From an uncultured Oceanobacter sp. (GTDB taxonomy: Bacteria; Pseudomonadota; Gammaproteobacteria; Pseudomonadales; Oceanobacteraceae): a stretch of 64,000 bases of DNA. The stretch spans positions 1 to 64,000 of the forward strand of contig CAJXTI010000007.1 in assembly GCA_913061185.1 (NCBI GenBank), given 5' to 3'. Position numbers and translations under genes: made by a program. Within the stretch, counting starts at the first letter, position 1. Every line of letters begins with the position of its first letter. Positions 20,522 through 30,022 of this stretch are shown here, piece by piece. The notes under the pieces are model-generated. The model saw only the letters and a program-made list of their open reading frames with translations, did no database searches and had not been told where the DNA came from.

Positions 20522-21448
20522 ATGAGAATTCTGATCGTAGGTGCAGGCGCAATCGGCGGGTTGTTTGGTGGTCTGTTGCAGCGCCAGGGCGTAGCCGTGA
20601 CCTATCTGGTGCGTGAGCACCGCTTGGCTGAGCTGGCGGCTGGCGGTTTGACAGTACAGCTGCCAGATAACGCCTTCAGTTTTCAGCCGTGCTGCTGCAC
20701 TGCGATCCAGCTGGCGGCCACAAAGCCGGTGTTCGATCTGATTGTGCTCACCAACAAGGCGTATGCCCTGGCCAGTGTGATTGAGAATATTCGGCCAGTG
20801 GTATTGGAACAGACGCTGATATTGCCCTTGCTGAACGGTATTCGACAGCTCGATGTGCTGGATGCCGAGTTCGGCGCGGCGCGGGTTTTGGGCGGTATCG
20901 CCAAAACCGTGGCAACGCTGGCCGATGCCAATACGGTGGCGGTCAACAGTCCGGGCAGTAATCTGACCATAGGAGCAAGATCGGCTGAACAGAACGCTGT
21001 CGCCGGGGCAATCAATGCACTGTTTGCCGACGCCGGTGTTTTGCTTGGTGATGGCTCCAATATCGGCTTGGCCATGTGGGAGAAGTTCTGTTTGATGGCA
21101 GCGCTGGGCGCCCTGAATTGTATGTTGCAGGGATCCGTAGGGGATTATATGAAGAGTGAGGCGGGGGGTGAGATTGCGCTGGCAACCATCCGTGAATGTA
21201 CAGACACCGCTGCCGCCAGTGGCTATCCGTTATCCGACAAGGTCATTAGTGGTATTCAGCGGACGCTGACTAATCCGAACTCATCTTTTAATGCCTCGAT
21301 GTATCGGGATATGAAACAGGGGTTGCCGGTAGAAGGTGAACACCTGGTGGGTGATATGTTACGACGGGCGGAGGCGGCGGGTATGGCAGCACCCAATCTG
21401 AAGGTCGCCCATGCGGTATTGCAAACCTACAGTGCCAGGCTTGGGTAG
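20522..21448 (+). CDS. Ketopantoate reductase family protein (2-dehydropantoate 2-reductase)
   Basis: 308 residues from ATG 20522, which has GGAG five bases upstream; an upstream in-frame ATG at 20453 is less likely. The N-terminus is a Rossmann NADP site (ILIVGAGAIGGLFGGLLQR). A conserved LTNKAYAL holds a likely active-site Lys region, and the C-terminal helical domain has NSSFNASMYRDMKQGLPVE. The family reduces ketopantoate to pantoate in CoA synthesis. Many genomes carry several paralogues with other substrates, so panE is possible but not certain. No other pantothenate genes are adjacent. Confidence 0.82.
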   Translation: MRILIVGAGAIGGLFGGLLQRQGVAVTYLVREHRLAELAAGGLTVQLPDNAFSFQPCCCTAIQLAATKPVFDLIVLTNKAYALASVIENIRPVVLEQTLILPLLNGIRQLDVLDAEFGAARVLGGIAKTVATLADANTVAVNSPGSNLTIGARSAEQNAVAGAINALFADAGVLLGDGSNIGLAMWEKFCLMAALGALNCMLQGSVGDYMKSEAGGEIALATIRECTDTAAASGYPLSDKVISGIQRTLTNPNSSFNASMYRDMKQGLPVEGEHLVGDMLRRAEAAGMAAPNLKVAHAVLQTYSARLG

Positions 21449-21584
21449 TGTCCAGTAGTAAGGCTGGCTCGTATGGTTGCCTGCTGCAGACATCGCGATA
21501 AAACTGTCTGTTTTTGTCTATCAGATCTGTTGCCGCCGCCCGGTCTTTGTTCCAATGGCAGCTTCCTTTCGGCGGTGGCTTTTT

Positions 21585-22697
21585 ATGTCTGTGCCTGTGT
21601 CTGTCCCTGTACGTTGTTGTTCTTGTTTTGTTGCTGCCGCTTTGTTATTGGCTGTTACGGTAAAAACCGCCGTCGCTGATGTGGTGTATTCCTCGGTTAC
21701 GCTGGTGTCCAGCTCCGAACCTGTACCGGTATTGGATATGGTCAGTGGTTGGGATGGGCCATTTGAAGCCGGGGAGTATGCCTATGCCGATGCCCGTGTC
21801 ACGCTGGGTGCTTCAATGCACTTGGCTGACGGGAACGGCTTGCAGCGCAGTTTTGTTGAGTGGGAACGGCGCTGGCATTACGACTTGTCATTTTCCAGGG
21901 GCATGTCCCGTTATTATTATTCACTTGAACAGGGCAGTGAGCTGGATGCAAATGAGGCACTGGCACTTGATGCCCGGATGCTGGTCGCCAGTGGCGTACG
22001 AGCCGGTGCGGAGTGGCAGCTGGACAGCGCTGCCCTGGGTATCGCCGGGCGCTGGTCCGTGACTCCGGCATTGGCGTTGTATCGGGTGTCGGAGTGGCAG
22101 TTTGGTTCGCTGGCGGGGGTCGCCGAAGGTGGTGCAACCGAAACGGCTTCGGCAACGCTGGATTACCATTTCAGTGAAGACAAGATTCTCGCCTATGAGA
22201 TTGATCCGTCCCATGGCTGGGGGCTGAGCCTGGATCTGGCCAGTGAATGGTCTGATGGCGAACGCTGGCGGCTATCGTTACAGTTGCAGGATATTCTGAA
22301 CCGTTGGCAATTGGCAGATTCCGGTTATACCCGCGCTTGTATCAATTTTAATTCGCCATCGTTGCCGGTGTGCAGCAGTTCAGCAACGGCATCGGGCAAG
22401 TCGGGAGAGGAGGCGTTTGTTGCCCGGCTGCGGCCGACGACTCGTATCGCTGTTGATTATCTGCCCTGGCAGGCTCGTGTTCTGGTCTATCATCACGGCG
22501 ATTACGACCGCCTGGGTATTGAAAAACATTGGCAGCCGGTCAGCGGTATCGAGCTGGGTGCGGCGGTTTACAGCACCGCCCAGCTGGGGCTGTCGTTTAG
22601 TCATCGCTGGCTGCAGCTTGCCATCGCCAGTGACGACATCCGCTCCGGCTTTGCCCGCGATCTGGATGTGTCTGCCGGGCTGCGCTTCAGCTGGTAG
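21585..22697 (+). CDS. Unrecognised exported protein, probable outer-membrane beta barrel
   Basis: 370 residues if read from ATG 21585; ATG 21555 would add ten residues (MAASFRRWLF). The N-terminus is a signal peptide with a clear hydrophobic core and a likely cut after KTAVA. The mature part is rich in Trp, Tyr and alternating polar/non-polar strands (WERRWHYDLSFSRGMSRYYY; HRWLQLAIASDDI) and ends in LRFSW. A C-terminal aromatic residue of this kind is the hallmark of a Bam-assembled barrel. One pair of cysteines (CINFNSPSLPVC) may form a disulfide in a loop. I cannot assign it to a family. It starts 137 bases after the reductase gene and converges on the antiporter gene. Confidence 0.65.
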   Translation: MSVPVSVPVRCCSCFVAAALLLAVTVKTAVADVVYSSVTLVSSSEPVPVLDMVSGWDGPFEAGEYAYADARVTLGASMHLADGNGLQRSFVEWERRWHYDLSFSRGMSRYYYSLEQGSELDANEALALDARMLVASGVRAGAEWQLDSAALGIAGRWSVTPALALYRVSEWQFGSLAGVAEGGATETASATLDYHFSEDKILAYEIDPSHGWGLSLDLASEWSDGERWRLSLQLQDILNRWQLADSGYTRACINFNSPSLPVCSSSATASGKSGEEAFVARLRPTTRIAVDYLPWQARVLVYHHGDYDRLGIEKHWQPVSGIELGAAVYSTAQLGLSFSHRWLQLAIASDDIRSGFARDLDVSAGLRFSW

Positions 22698-22728
22698 CGC
22701 TCAGAGGGTAAGCTGCATCGGGATATTT

Positions 22729-24546
22729 TCAGGTTTCCGGCTTGCACAGGCTGATCAGCCGCCATCCTGATTCGGGGCAGAGTTCCTGATCGGCCACTTT
22801 CATGCGGACTTTGCCTTCCGGGGTGATGGCCAGCAGCCAATACGACCGGTCGGCATTTTGTGCTTTAAAGGCGGCAAAATCGAAGGTGTCCGTCAGTCGG
22901 GTGGTTTTTAATTCAGCCCCTTGGGATAGCAGGCTGGCAAACTTGCCGTAACTCAACTCGGCATCAAACAACGGCAATCCGCGTTGTTCTGCAGCACTGT
23001 GATGTTTGGTTTTATGGCGTTGATTATTGGTTCCCGATTCCTTTTGTGCCAGCACCTTGCTATGCAGGGCAAAGACGCGCTCAAAGCCGAATTCATCACG
23101 GAAGTGCATGCAGGCGACGGTGTTGAGGTGGTTATCGGGTGACAGCGCCATCAGCTTGCCAAGTCCGGCCAAATCAAGTCGGTCACTGGCGTAGTCCGAC
23201 ATCGGGCTACCATAAAAGACCGGCAAACCTGCCATGCGGGCACGCTGGATATTGTCGTAGCTGGAGTCGGCCAGCAGTACCCGGATATTCTGTTTGGTCA
23301 GCTCGCTGGCGATGGCACGGGCAATCGGGTTCGCTCCCAGCAACAGAATGCCGTTGGCAGGTGGTTCTACCACGCCGAGCCAGCGAGCAACGGGTCGCGC
23401 CGTTGCGCTCTGAAAAACCACAGTGCCAAAAATCACACAAAATGTCAGCGGCACCAGCACCGCTGCGCCGTCAACACCCTGATGCTGCAATTTGATCGCA
23501 AACAGGGCGGAGACCGCTGCTGCAACAATTCCTCGTGGCGCGATCCAGGCCAGCAGTGCCTTGTCTTTCCAGTTCAGGTCGCTACCGATGGCGGATAACC
23601 AAATAGTGAGCGGCCTGGCGATAAACTGCATCACCGCCAGCAAGATCAGCGGTGCCCATCCAAGCTGGCTGACTGCTGTCATGTCCAGTCGTGCCGCCAG
23701 CAAGATAAACAGACCGCTGATCAGTAGCAGGGTAAGGTTTTCCTTGAAATGCAGGATTTCTGCCAGCCGCAAGTGCTTCTGATTGGCGAGCCACATCCCC
23801 ATCAGGGTGACCGCCAATAGCCCGGATTCGTGGGCCAGATGGTTGGCAACGGTGAAGGCCAGCAGGACAGCGGCCAGTACGGCCAGATTTTGCAGATATT
23901 CCGGCAGCCAGCGGCGTGCCAGGGCAACGCCAGTCAGCCAGCCACATGCCAGTCCTAGCACGGTGCCTGAAAGCAGTACCTCAACAAAAGCAAGCAGGCC
24001 ACTGCCAACCCCGGCTGCCTGGTTCTGGGCGGCGATAAATTCATACACCACCACCACCAGTAACGCGCCGATGGGATCAATCAGTATGCCTTCCCAGCGC
24101 AAGATGTTACCCAGTTCGGCACGGGGTCTGACGGTTCGAAGCATCGGCATGATAACGGTCGGGCCGGTCACAACGGTGAGAGCACCAAATAACACGCTGA
24201 TCGACCATTCAAGCGCAAACAGCCAGTGGGTAGCACAGGTAACGATTACCCAGGTCACCAATGCACCGAGGGTAATTAAACGTCTGACTACCGTACGCTG
24301 AGAACGTATTTCGGCAAGGTCGAGCGTCAGGCTGCCTTCAAACAGAATGATGGCGACACAGACAGAAACCAGTGGAAACAGCAGGTCGCCAAACATCATG
24401 TCTGGATCCAGCACACCGCTGACGGGGCCAGCAAGCAAACCGGCCAGTAGCAAAAACAGGATAGCGGGCAGGTTGCTGCGCCAGGCCAGCCATTGGCAAA
24501 CCAGTGCGACAAATGCGATCAGGGCCAGCATCAGGCTGGTTTCCAT
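22729..24546 (-). CDS. CPA1-type Na+/H+ antiporter (NhaP-like) with C-terminal TrkA-N/RCK domain
   Basis: 605 residues. The first 390 form about twelve membrane helices with the typical antiporter segments ILFEGSLTLDLAEIR, ALTVVTGPTVIMPMLR and LRWEGILIDPIGALLVV; the last carries the acidic ion-binding residues. From about residue 395 a Rossmann-like TrkA-N domain begins (GILLLGANPIARAIASEL), followed by a small regulatory tail ending WRLISLCKPE. Such proteins exchange Na+ or K+ for protons and are gated by nucleotides. Only 31 bases separate its stop from that of the opposing gene. Confidence 0.9.
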   Translation of the reverse strand: METSLMLALIAFVALVCQWLAWRSNLPAILFLLLAGLLAGPVSGVLDPDMMFGDLLFPLVSVCVAIILFEGSLTLDLAEIRSQRTVVRRLITLGALVTWVIVTCATHWLFALEWSISVLFGALTVVTGPTVIMPMLRTVRPRAELGNILRWEGILIDPIGALLVVVVYEFIAAQNQAAGVGSGLLAFVEVLLSGTVLGLACGWLTGVALARRWLPEYLQNLAVLAAVLLAFTVANHLAHESGLLAVTLMGMWLANQKHLRLAEILHFKENLTLLLISGLFILLAARLDMTAVSQLGWAPLILLAVMQFIARPLTIWLSAIGSDLNWKDKALLAWIAPRGIVAAAVSALFAIKLQHQGVDGAAVLVPLTFCVIFGTVVFQSATARPVARWLGVVEPPANGILLLGANPIARAIASELTKQNIRVLLADSSYDNIQRARMAGLPVFYGSPMSDYASDRLDLAGLGKLMALSPDNHLNTVACMHFRDEFGFERVFALHSKVLAQKESGTNNQRHKTKHHSAAEQRGLPLFDAELSYGKFASLLSQGAELKTTRLTDTFDFAAFKAQNADRSYWLLAITPEGKVRMKVADQELCPESGWRLISLCKPET

Positions 24547-24804
24547 GGGTGACTCCTTGGGCGACAGGTCGGGCTATATCAGCACTGTTGTTAACGATGA
24601 TAGCAGCGGTTGATCCGCATAGTGCCTGCAGGAGGGTCGAGTCGCCAGCGTTGTTGTGCCAACAACCTCAAGTTATACCGTTATCTTTTTTAGTTTGAAG
24701 GAGTACCACACTTCTGCTTCAATTATCCAGCCGTTATCAAAAACCAACGCCGGTTCGAGCCAATCAGCCTCCAATTATAAAACACGGAATAACAGCAGCA
24801 GCCT
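24547..24804. other. Spacer without a recognisable gene
   Basis: 258 bases upstream of the antiporter gene and downstream of the small envelope-protein operon. It contains the 17-base string TTATACCGTTATCTTTT (24673-24689), which also occurs before glcB at 15527. I see no hairpin terminator or other feature I can name. Confidence 0.3.
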
Positions 24805-24984
24805 CTAATCCTCCCTGATCAGGGTTTCTGGCAAACGATTGTCAGGGTTTTGTTCAGACATGAGTGTGATGTCTGAATCAACCTGATCGTCAGCGTCTGC
24901 ATTGTCTGCCTGAGTCGATACATTCAAGTACGCAGCAGAAATAAACAAAAAGGAGTTGATGGCAATTTTGAACTTGGGATTCAT
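24805..24984 (-). CDS. Small exported acidic protein, hypothetical
   Basis: 59 residues from ATG 24984, which has GAGA seven bases upstream. Residues 1-26 look like a Sec signal peptide (NSFLFISAAYLNVSTQA). The mature part of about 33 residues is strongly acidic (DNADADDQVDSD) and ends LPETLIRED with no cysteine. It lies eight bases after the 72-residue membrane-protein gene on the same strand, so the two are probably co-transcribed. I do not recognise a family. Confidence 0.55.
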   Translation of the reverse strand: MNPKFKIAINSFLFISAAYLNVSTQADNADADDQVDSDITLMSEQNPDNRLPETLIRED

Positions 24985-24991
24985 GGGATTC

Positions 24992-25210
24992 TCATGATTG
25001 CAGGTTGGATGGATGAGCAGGTTTGCGGCGTTCTGTTGAGCGTTTGTTACGGAGCACCAGAGTGACAAGCAGCGTCAGCACAAACAGTGAAGCTAATGTT
25101 TTGAAAACGATGGACGTCAGCCATGGAGCTACTCCCGTACTGATCAGTACGATGAGTGTAACAATAGCCAGAACAACAAGGGCCAGAATAATAATGGACC
25201 AGGTCAGCAT
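24992..25210 (-). CDS. Small two-helix membrane protein, weakly DUF1328-like
   Basis: 72 residues. The start codon has a strong AGGAGA site eight bases upstream. Two membrane segments fill residues 3-27 and 32-53, followed by a basic tail (RNKRSTERRKP). The opening MLTWSIIILALVVLAIV recalls the DUF1328/YtjA family of stress-associated inner-membrane peptides, but the glycine-rich centre of that family is missing, so the link is tentative. First gene of a two-gene unit. Confidence 0.65.
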   Translation of the reverse strand: MLTWSIIILALVVLAIVTLIVLISTGVAPWLTSIVFKTLASLFVLTLLVTLVLRNKRSTERRKPAHPSNLQS

Positions 25211-25338
25211 ATGGGTTCTCCTTTGTAGCGCACGGGCACATCCAAATACGACGGTGCGTACATTTCCAAAAGTACCCGTACTGTTACTGAGTGTCAGATC
25301 TGGAAAAAGTTTGGTGTGTGTTTGAAATTCAACTGTTC

Positions 25339-25351
25339 CATTATCATTATC
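25339..25351. promoter_or_regulatory. Fur-like hexamer pair (weak candidate)
   Basis: CATTATCATTATC on the plus strand (GATAATGATAATG on the minus) equals two adjacent Fur hexamers, but the third is absent, giving only about 11 of 19 consensus positions. It lies between the small envelope operon and gspA. A possible sigma-70 pair TTGATT-N17-TATTAG follows at 25370-25398, pointing to gspA. Confidence 0.25.
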
Positions 25352-25482
25352 TTTTTAAAAAATAGCTAATTGATTAGTATTATTGGTGGGATTATTAGTA
25401 CCTATGACCAAAATCCTGTGTTTGTACGCTTGCAGGGTCGATTCCGGTATCATGCGCGCTTTTGTTGCTCTTCGGGCGTTGC

Positions 25483-27099
25483 ATGTACCTTGACCATTTC
25501 AGTCTTGACCGTTTCCCGTTCACCATTGCGCCAGATCCGGCATTTTTGTTTCCGTCGGAGGGGCATCAGGAGGCGTTGGCACATTTGCATTACGCCTTGA
25601 CCGGGCATGGTGGTCTGGTCTGCCTGACCGGCGAAGTTGGCACCGGAAAAACGACCCTCTGTCGCGTCTTTCTGGAACAAACACCAGCGGATATCAAAAC
25701 GGCGTATCTGTTTAATCCGCAGCTTTCCCAGCGCGAATTGCTGCAGGCGCTGTGTGATGAGCTGGGCATAACCTATGCCTCCGATGCCAGCCAACAAGCA
25801 CTTTATCAACGACTGAATCGTTCCTTGCTGGACTGGTATGCCGAAGGGAAGCGGGTTATCTGTGTAATCGATGAAGCCCAGGCGATGCCGGTGCCATCGT
25901 TGGAGCAGATCCGCTTGTTAACCAATCTGGAAACCAGCGATAACAAACTGCTAACGCTGATACTGGTCGGTCAGCCCGAGCTACGCGAGGTGTTGATACG
26001 GCATGAATTACGCCAGCTGAATCAGCGTATCACCGCGCGTTATCACCTCAAGCATTTGAGCCAAACAGAAACCTATGCCTACTTGCGCCACCGGCTGGCC
26101 ACGGCAGGGTGCGAGCGGCAAGTGTTTGGAGAAGCCGCCGCAAAAATCATCTGGCAAGGCTGCGGAGGTGTACCACGGTTGATTAACAGTGTTGCCGACC
26201 GTGCCTTGCTGGGGGCGTATGCCCGAGGTGATGCCGACGTGAACGGTACGGTCGCCCGTCAGGCACTGGCAGAAGTGCTGGGTGATGCCGCTAATGAGCC
26301 ACCAAAAGAACGCCCGGGGGCTGTGTTTTCAGCAAAGATTCTATGGCGGCTATTGGGGGCCGTAATGCTGCTGCTGGTTATTGTCGGCTGGCAATGGGCA
26401 TCGCCTTCTTCCTGGCGAATGGCCGTTGCCGAATGGATTGCACCAACCCGTCCGGTAACATCATCGCAGCTCGCAATGTCAGCAGCACCTTCTGCTGTGG
26501 ATCTGGAGCAGGCGATACCATCATCGGATACGATTGCGGCTACGCCAGCGCCTTCTGACCCTGTCGTCGATGAGCGTCAGCTGGCGGCAGAGGATCTGAG
26601 TCGGGCCATGGGGCTGGAGGCTGGCAATTGTCGGCAATTATCCGAGGCCGGCTGGCAATGCCTCTGGGTGGCCTGGCCCTATTCCCAGCTCAAACCGTTA
26701 CGTTATCAGGCAGCCGTCTATCACGAAGGGCGCTGGCAACAGCTGACTGACGTGGACGCGAGTCGGCTGCTGCCGACTCGCGTGATCAAAGCGCTGGTGA
26801 TCTGGCAAGCGCCGTCCGGTTATCACGGACTGATTCGTCCTGGTGGCGTGTCGGAGGTGGTCTCCTGGGTCAGAACCCAGCTGGGTGTTGAGTGGCATGG
26901 TGACTGGCAGAGGATCGGCCCAACAAGCAGTAGTACGCCAGCAGCAGGGCCGGATCCGGCGTTTTACGACCCCTTGTTGGCGCATGCTGTGGCGCAGTTT
27001 CAGGTGTCTCAGGGTTTGACCGCTGACCGGATTATTGGCCCGCAAACGCTGTTGTATTTGCAGCGGCGGGCCTATCAGGCGCAGCAGGGGGCGAAGTAA
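25483..27099 (+). CDS. gspA: GspA/ExeA-type AAA ATPase with peptidoglycan-binding domain
   Basis: 538 residues from ATG 25483; an in-frame TTG at 25462 is less likely. Residues 1-270 are an AAA ATPase of the ExeA type, opening MYLDHFSLDRFPFTIAPDP, with Walker A GEVGTGKTTLCR and Walker B VICVIDEAQAM. One membrane helix lies near residue 290. A low-complexity periplasmic linker follows, and a C-terminal peptidoglycan-binding module (AVAQFQVSQGLTADRIIGPQT). With GspB it opens the peptidoglycan for type II secretion secretin assembly. The stop overlaps the gspB start (TAATG). The rest of the gsp cluster is not in the window. Confidence 0.93.
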   Translation: MYLDHFSLDRFPFTIAPDPAFLFPSEGHQEALAHLHYALTGHGGLVCLTGEVGTGKTTLCRVFLEQTPADIKTAYLFNPQLSQRELLQALCDELGITYASDASQQALYQRLNRSLLDWYAEGKRVICVIDEAQAMPVPSLEQIRLLTNLETSDNKLLTLILVGQPELREVLIRHELRQLNQRITARYHLKHLSQTETYAYLRHRLATAGCERQVFGEAAAKIIWQGCGGVPRLINSVADRALLGAYARGDADVNGTVARQALAEVLGDAANEPPKERPGAVFSAKILWRLLGAVMLLLVIVGWQWASPSSWRMAVAEWIAPTRPVTSSQLAMSAAPSAVDLEQAIPSSDTIAATPAPSDPVVDERQLAAEDLSRAMGLEAGNCRQLSEAGWQCLWVAWPYSQLKPLRYQAAVYHEGRWQQLTDVDASRLLPTRVIKALVIWQAPSGYHGLIRPGGVSEVVSWVRTQLGVEWHGDWQRIGPTSSSTPAAGPDPAFYDPLLAHAVAQFQVSQGLTADRIIGPQTLLYLQRRAYQAQQGAK

Positions 27100-27890
27100 T
27101 GTCGTACATTCTGGATGCGCTGAAAAAATCCCAGCAGCAACGCTCTGACGGTGCAGGCGATAGTGCGTTAACGCCGCTGTTGACGACGCCAGCCGTGGCG
27201 GCTTCGGTGGAGGCGCACTTGCCGCTGAGTCTGGTCGTGATTGTTTTTCTGGCTGTGATCGGCGCGTTTGGGCTGTATTTTTTTAGCGCGGGCACGGGTT
27301 CTGATTCTTATCCCGATAAGCAAACAACTCCGGTCGCCGCCAAGCCGGTTGAATCAGAGCCAGTGCCTGCTACCGAAGCGGCTGTGGTGGTTGCACCAAC
27401 AGATGGTCAGTCCACCGTCGCGCTGCAATCAACCCCTCAAGTACAGCCGCAACTGCGTCCGGAAGTGGTGCGTGCTACCGATTTTGTACCTGCTGAAGTA
27501 AAACCCGTGGTAACGCTAGCGCCTGAGCCTGAGCCTGAGCCTGTGTCTGTCACCGCGTTGCCAGCACCGGTGGTGTCAGCTTCATCAATGCCGCGCCCGG
27601 AAGCGCCAGAGTCTCAGGCATCGTCATCGTCATCGTCGATTGAACATCGCCATTTGCCGCCGCTGTCGTCGTTACGCAAAGTTCCGGATCTGATCATTAC
27701 CGGCCATATTTACAGTCAGGACAGCAGCGCCCGCACGGTCTCGATGAATGGCCGAGAGTGGTATGAAGGTGATCTGATTGTGCCAGGTGTATTCTTACAG
27801 ACCATTACGCCAACCGGTATCGTCCTTGACGTCGATGGTTATCCATTTTCGATTAACCGCAATAGCGGCTGGCAGTCCATTGGGGAGTAG
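27099..27890 (+). CDS. gspB: General secretion pathway protein GspB
   Basis: 263 residues. It begins with the family signature MSYILDALKKSQQQR, has one membrane helix at about 45-65, a Pro/Glu-rich periplasmic linker (with EPEPEPEPV repeats) and the C-terminal GspB domain (LRKVPDLIITGHIYSQD ... RTVSMNGREWYEGD). It partners GspA. Translation is coupled to gspA by the TAATG overlap, and dinG starts six bases after its stop. Confidence 0.9.
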   Translation: MSYILDALKKSQQQRSDGAGDSALTPLLTTPAVAASVEAHLPLSLVVIVFLAVIGAFGLYFFSAGTGSDSYPDKQTTPVAAKPVESEPVPATEAAVVVAPTDGQSTVALQSTPQVQPQLRPEVVRATDFVPAEVKPVVTLAPEPEPEPVSVTALPAPVVSASSMPRPEAPESQASSSSSSIEHRHLPPLSSLRKVPDLIITGHIYSQDSSARTVSMNGREWYEGDLIVPGVFLQTITPTGIVLDVDGYPFSINRNSGWQSIGE

Positions 27891-27896
27891 TACGCA

Positions 27897-29987
27897 GTGT
27901 TGAGTCAGGAAAGCAAAGAGCGTATTCAGGCCCTGTATCGCGAGTGCATCAAAAAACTCGATTTGACCCCCCGTTACGGTCAGCGGGTGATGATTGCTGA
28001 AATTGCCAAGTCGCTGGGGGCCATAACCACCGACGATAAAGGCGAGCGTAATAACGATTCCGGTATCGTGGTGGTGGAAGCTGGCACCGGTACCGGTAAA
28101 ACCCTGGCGTACTTGCTGGCCACCTTGCCGGTGGCGATCGAGCAGGAAAAGAAATTGCTGATTTCCACTGCCACCATTGCCTTGCAGGAGCAAATTCTCG
28201 ACAAGGATTTGCCCAACCTGAAAGAAACCATTTCGTTGCCATTCAACTACGCGCTGGCCAAGGGCCGGGGTCGTTACCTGTGCTTGCTGAAGCTCGACAA
28301 GTCACTGCAACAGCTGTCAGGGATTCTGTCCACCGTTGATCTGTTTGAGCAAACCCCGGAAGAGCAGGATCGTGAACTCTACGAATTGATGCTGAACCAG
28401 TATGCCAGTGGTGGTTGGGATGGTGATCGTGATCGCTGGGATGATGAGGTGGCGGACAATCAGTGGAGTCACCTCACGGCCACGCATCGCGAATGTTCCA
28501 ATCGACGTTGTCCGCATTTCGATAACTGCGCCTTTTTCAAGGCCCGTTCTGCAATGGAAGATGCCGATATTATTATCGCTAACCACGACCTGGTGTTGTC
28601 GGATCTCAGCCTGGGTGGTGGCGTGGTGCTGCCTGCGCCGGAAAAAACCATTTATGTCTTTGATGAAGGCCATCATCTGGCCGACAAGGCACTGAATCAC
28701 TTTCGACTGGAATTTGGCGTGCGTGCCCAGCGTCAGTGGCTAAAGCAACTGGAGCAGGGCGTCGAGCAGTTTGTTGCTGCTACCGGGTTGCCACCGTCAA
28801 TCATGCATTCCTTGCAGGCTGCTCCTGAACAGTGTCGTGAGTTAAACAATCATTTTAATTTACTGTGGCCGCTGGCATTCGACCTCTTGGGTGAGCGCGA
28901 CCGGGTACGATTTGAATTTGGCCGTATAACGGAAAATTTGCGCGACCTGCTGAATAACATCAAGGCACCGCTGCAACCACTCTTGCAGGGTCTGGACAAG
29001 CTCAACGACATGTTACAGGCCTCGCTGGACACCAAGGGTGAGGGTGAATTCAGCCTGGATATCGCCGAAAGCTGGCAGGCCCCGATGGGGATGATGCTGG
29101 CGCGTGCAGAAGCCTTGTGGGAAGCCGTGACCTGGATGGCTGCCGCCGAGAAGGAAGGGGAGTTGCCGGTTGCTCGCTGGCTGTCAAAAACGCCCTTTGG
29201 TGAAGATTGGGATATCAAGCTCAGCGCCTCGCCGATTGCAGTGGCAGACCAGTTGCGTAAAAACCTCTGGTCGCGCTGTCACGGTGCGGTGGTGACGTCT
29301 GCGACCCTGACGGCGTTAAACAGTTTTGGCAATCTGACCTGGGAAACCGGTCTGCCGGATTGGGCCGGGTATCATCGGGTTGCCAGTCCGTTTGATTATC
29401 CGAACCTGGGTCAGTTGGAAGTGGTACAGCTGGGTTCTGACCCGAAGAGTGATCAGTTTCAGGCTGACATTGAACAATGGATGCGGACACAGCTGGATTT
29501 TGGCAAGAGCACACTGGTGTTGTTCAGCTCCCGCGCCCAGCTGGAGGCGACCAGAGATACCTTTATTCGGGACTGGTACGAAAAATTATTGTGCCAGGGG
29601 TTTTTACCCAAAAGCGAGATCGTGCGGCGTCATAAGGAAAGGATCGACAAGGGCGAAGGCAGTATTATTTTTGGCCTTGCCAGCTTTGCTGAAGGGATCG
29701 ATTTGCCGGGGAATTACCTGACGCATGTGGTGATTGTGAAAATTCCATTTGCCGTGCCGGATGACCCGATTCAGGCGGCAACCAGTGAGTGGCTGGAAAG
29801 TCGCGGTCGTAATCCGTTTATGGATCTGACCCTGCCTGCGGCATCGATTCGGTTGGTGCAGGCTTGCGGTCGGCTCATTCGCAAGGAAACCGACAGTGGC
29901 CGGATCAGCATCCTTGATCGGCGGCTGACCTCGACCCGTTACGGCAAGTTGTTGCTGGACTCGCTGCCACCACTGCGACGAATCTGA
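27897..29987 (+). CDS. dinG: ATP-dependent DNA helicase DinG
   Basis: 696 residues from GTG 27897, preceded by GGGGAG. A superfamily 2 helicase of the XPD type: Walker A EAGTGTGKTLAYLL near residues 60-75, the iron-sulfur cysteines in RYLCLLK and HRECSNRRCPHFDNCAF, a DEGH box (YVFDEGHHLAD), and C-terminal motif VI QACGRLIRKETD. It unwinds DNA with 5'-3' polarity and resolves R-loops and other structures. The four cluster cysteines are present. No LexA-like operator is evident, since it is transcribed from within the gspAB unit. Confidence 0.94.
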   Translation: MLSQESKERIQALYRECIKKLDLTPRYGQRVMIAEIAKSLGAITTDDKGERNNDSGIVVVEAGTGTGKTLAYLLATLPVAIEQEKKLLISTATIALQEQILDKDLPNLKETISLPFNYALAKGRGRYLCLLKLDKSLQQLSGILSTVDLFEQTPEEQDRELYELMLNQYASGGWDGDRDRWDDEVADNQWSHLTATHRECSNRRCPHFDNCAFFKARSAMEDADIIIANHDLVLSDLSLGGGVVLPAPEKTIYVFDEGHHLADKALNHFRLEFGVRAQRQWLKQLEQGVEQFVAATGLPPSIMHSLQAAPEQCRELNNHFNLLWPLAFDLLGERDRVRFEFGRITENLRDLLNNIKAPLQPLLQGLDKLNDMLQASLDTKGEGEFSLDIAESWQAPMGMMLARAEALWEAVTWMAAAEKEGELPVARWLSKTPFGEDWDIKLSASPIAVADQLRKNLWSRCHGAVVTSATLTALNSFGNLTWETGLPDWAGYHRVASPFDYPNLGQLEVVQLGSDPKSDQFQADIEQWMRTQLDFGKSTLVLFSSRAQLEATRDTFIRDWYEKLLCQGFLPKSEIVRRHKERIDKGEGSIIFGLASFAEGIDLPGNYLTHVVIVKIPFAVPDDPIQAATSEWLESRGRNPFMDLTLPAASIRLVQACGRLIRKETDSGRISILDRRLTSTRYGKLLLDSLPPLRRI

Positions 29988-30022
29988 TTGGTGTTGTCAG
30001 GTCAAAAATACAGTCCCAAGGG

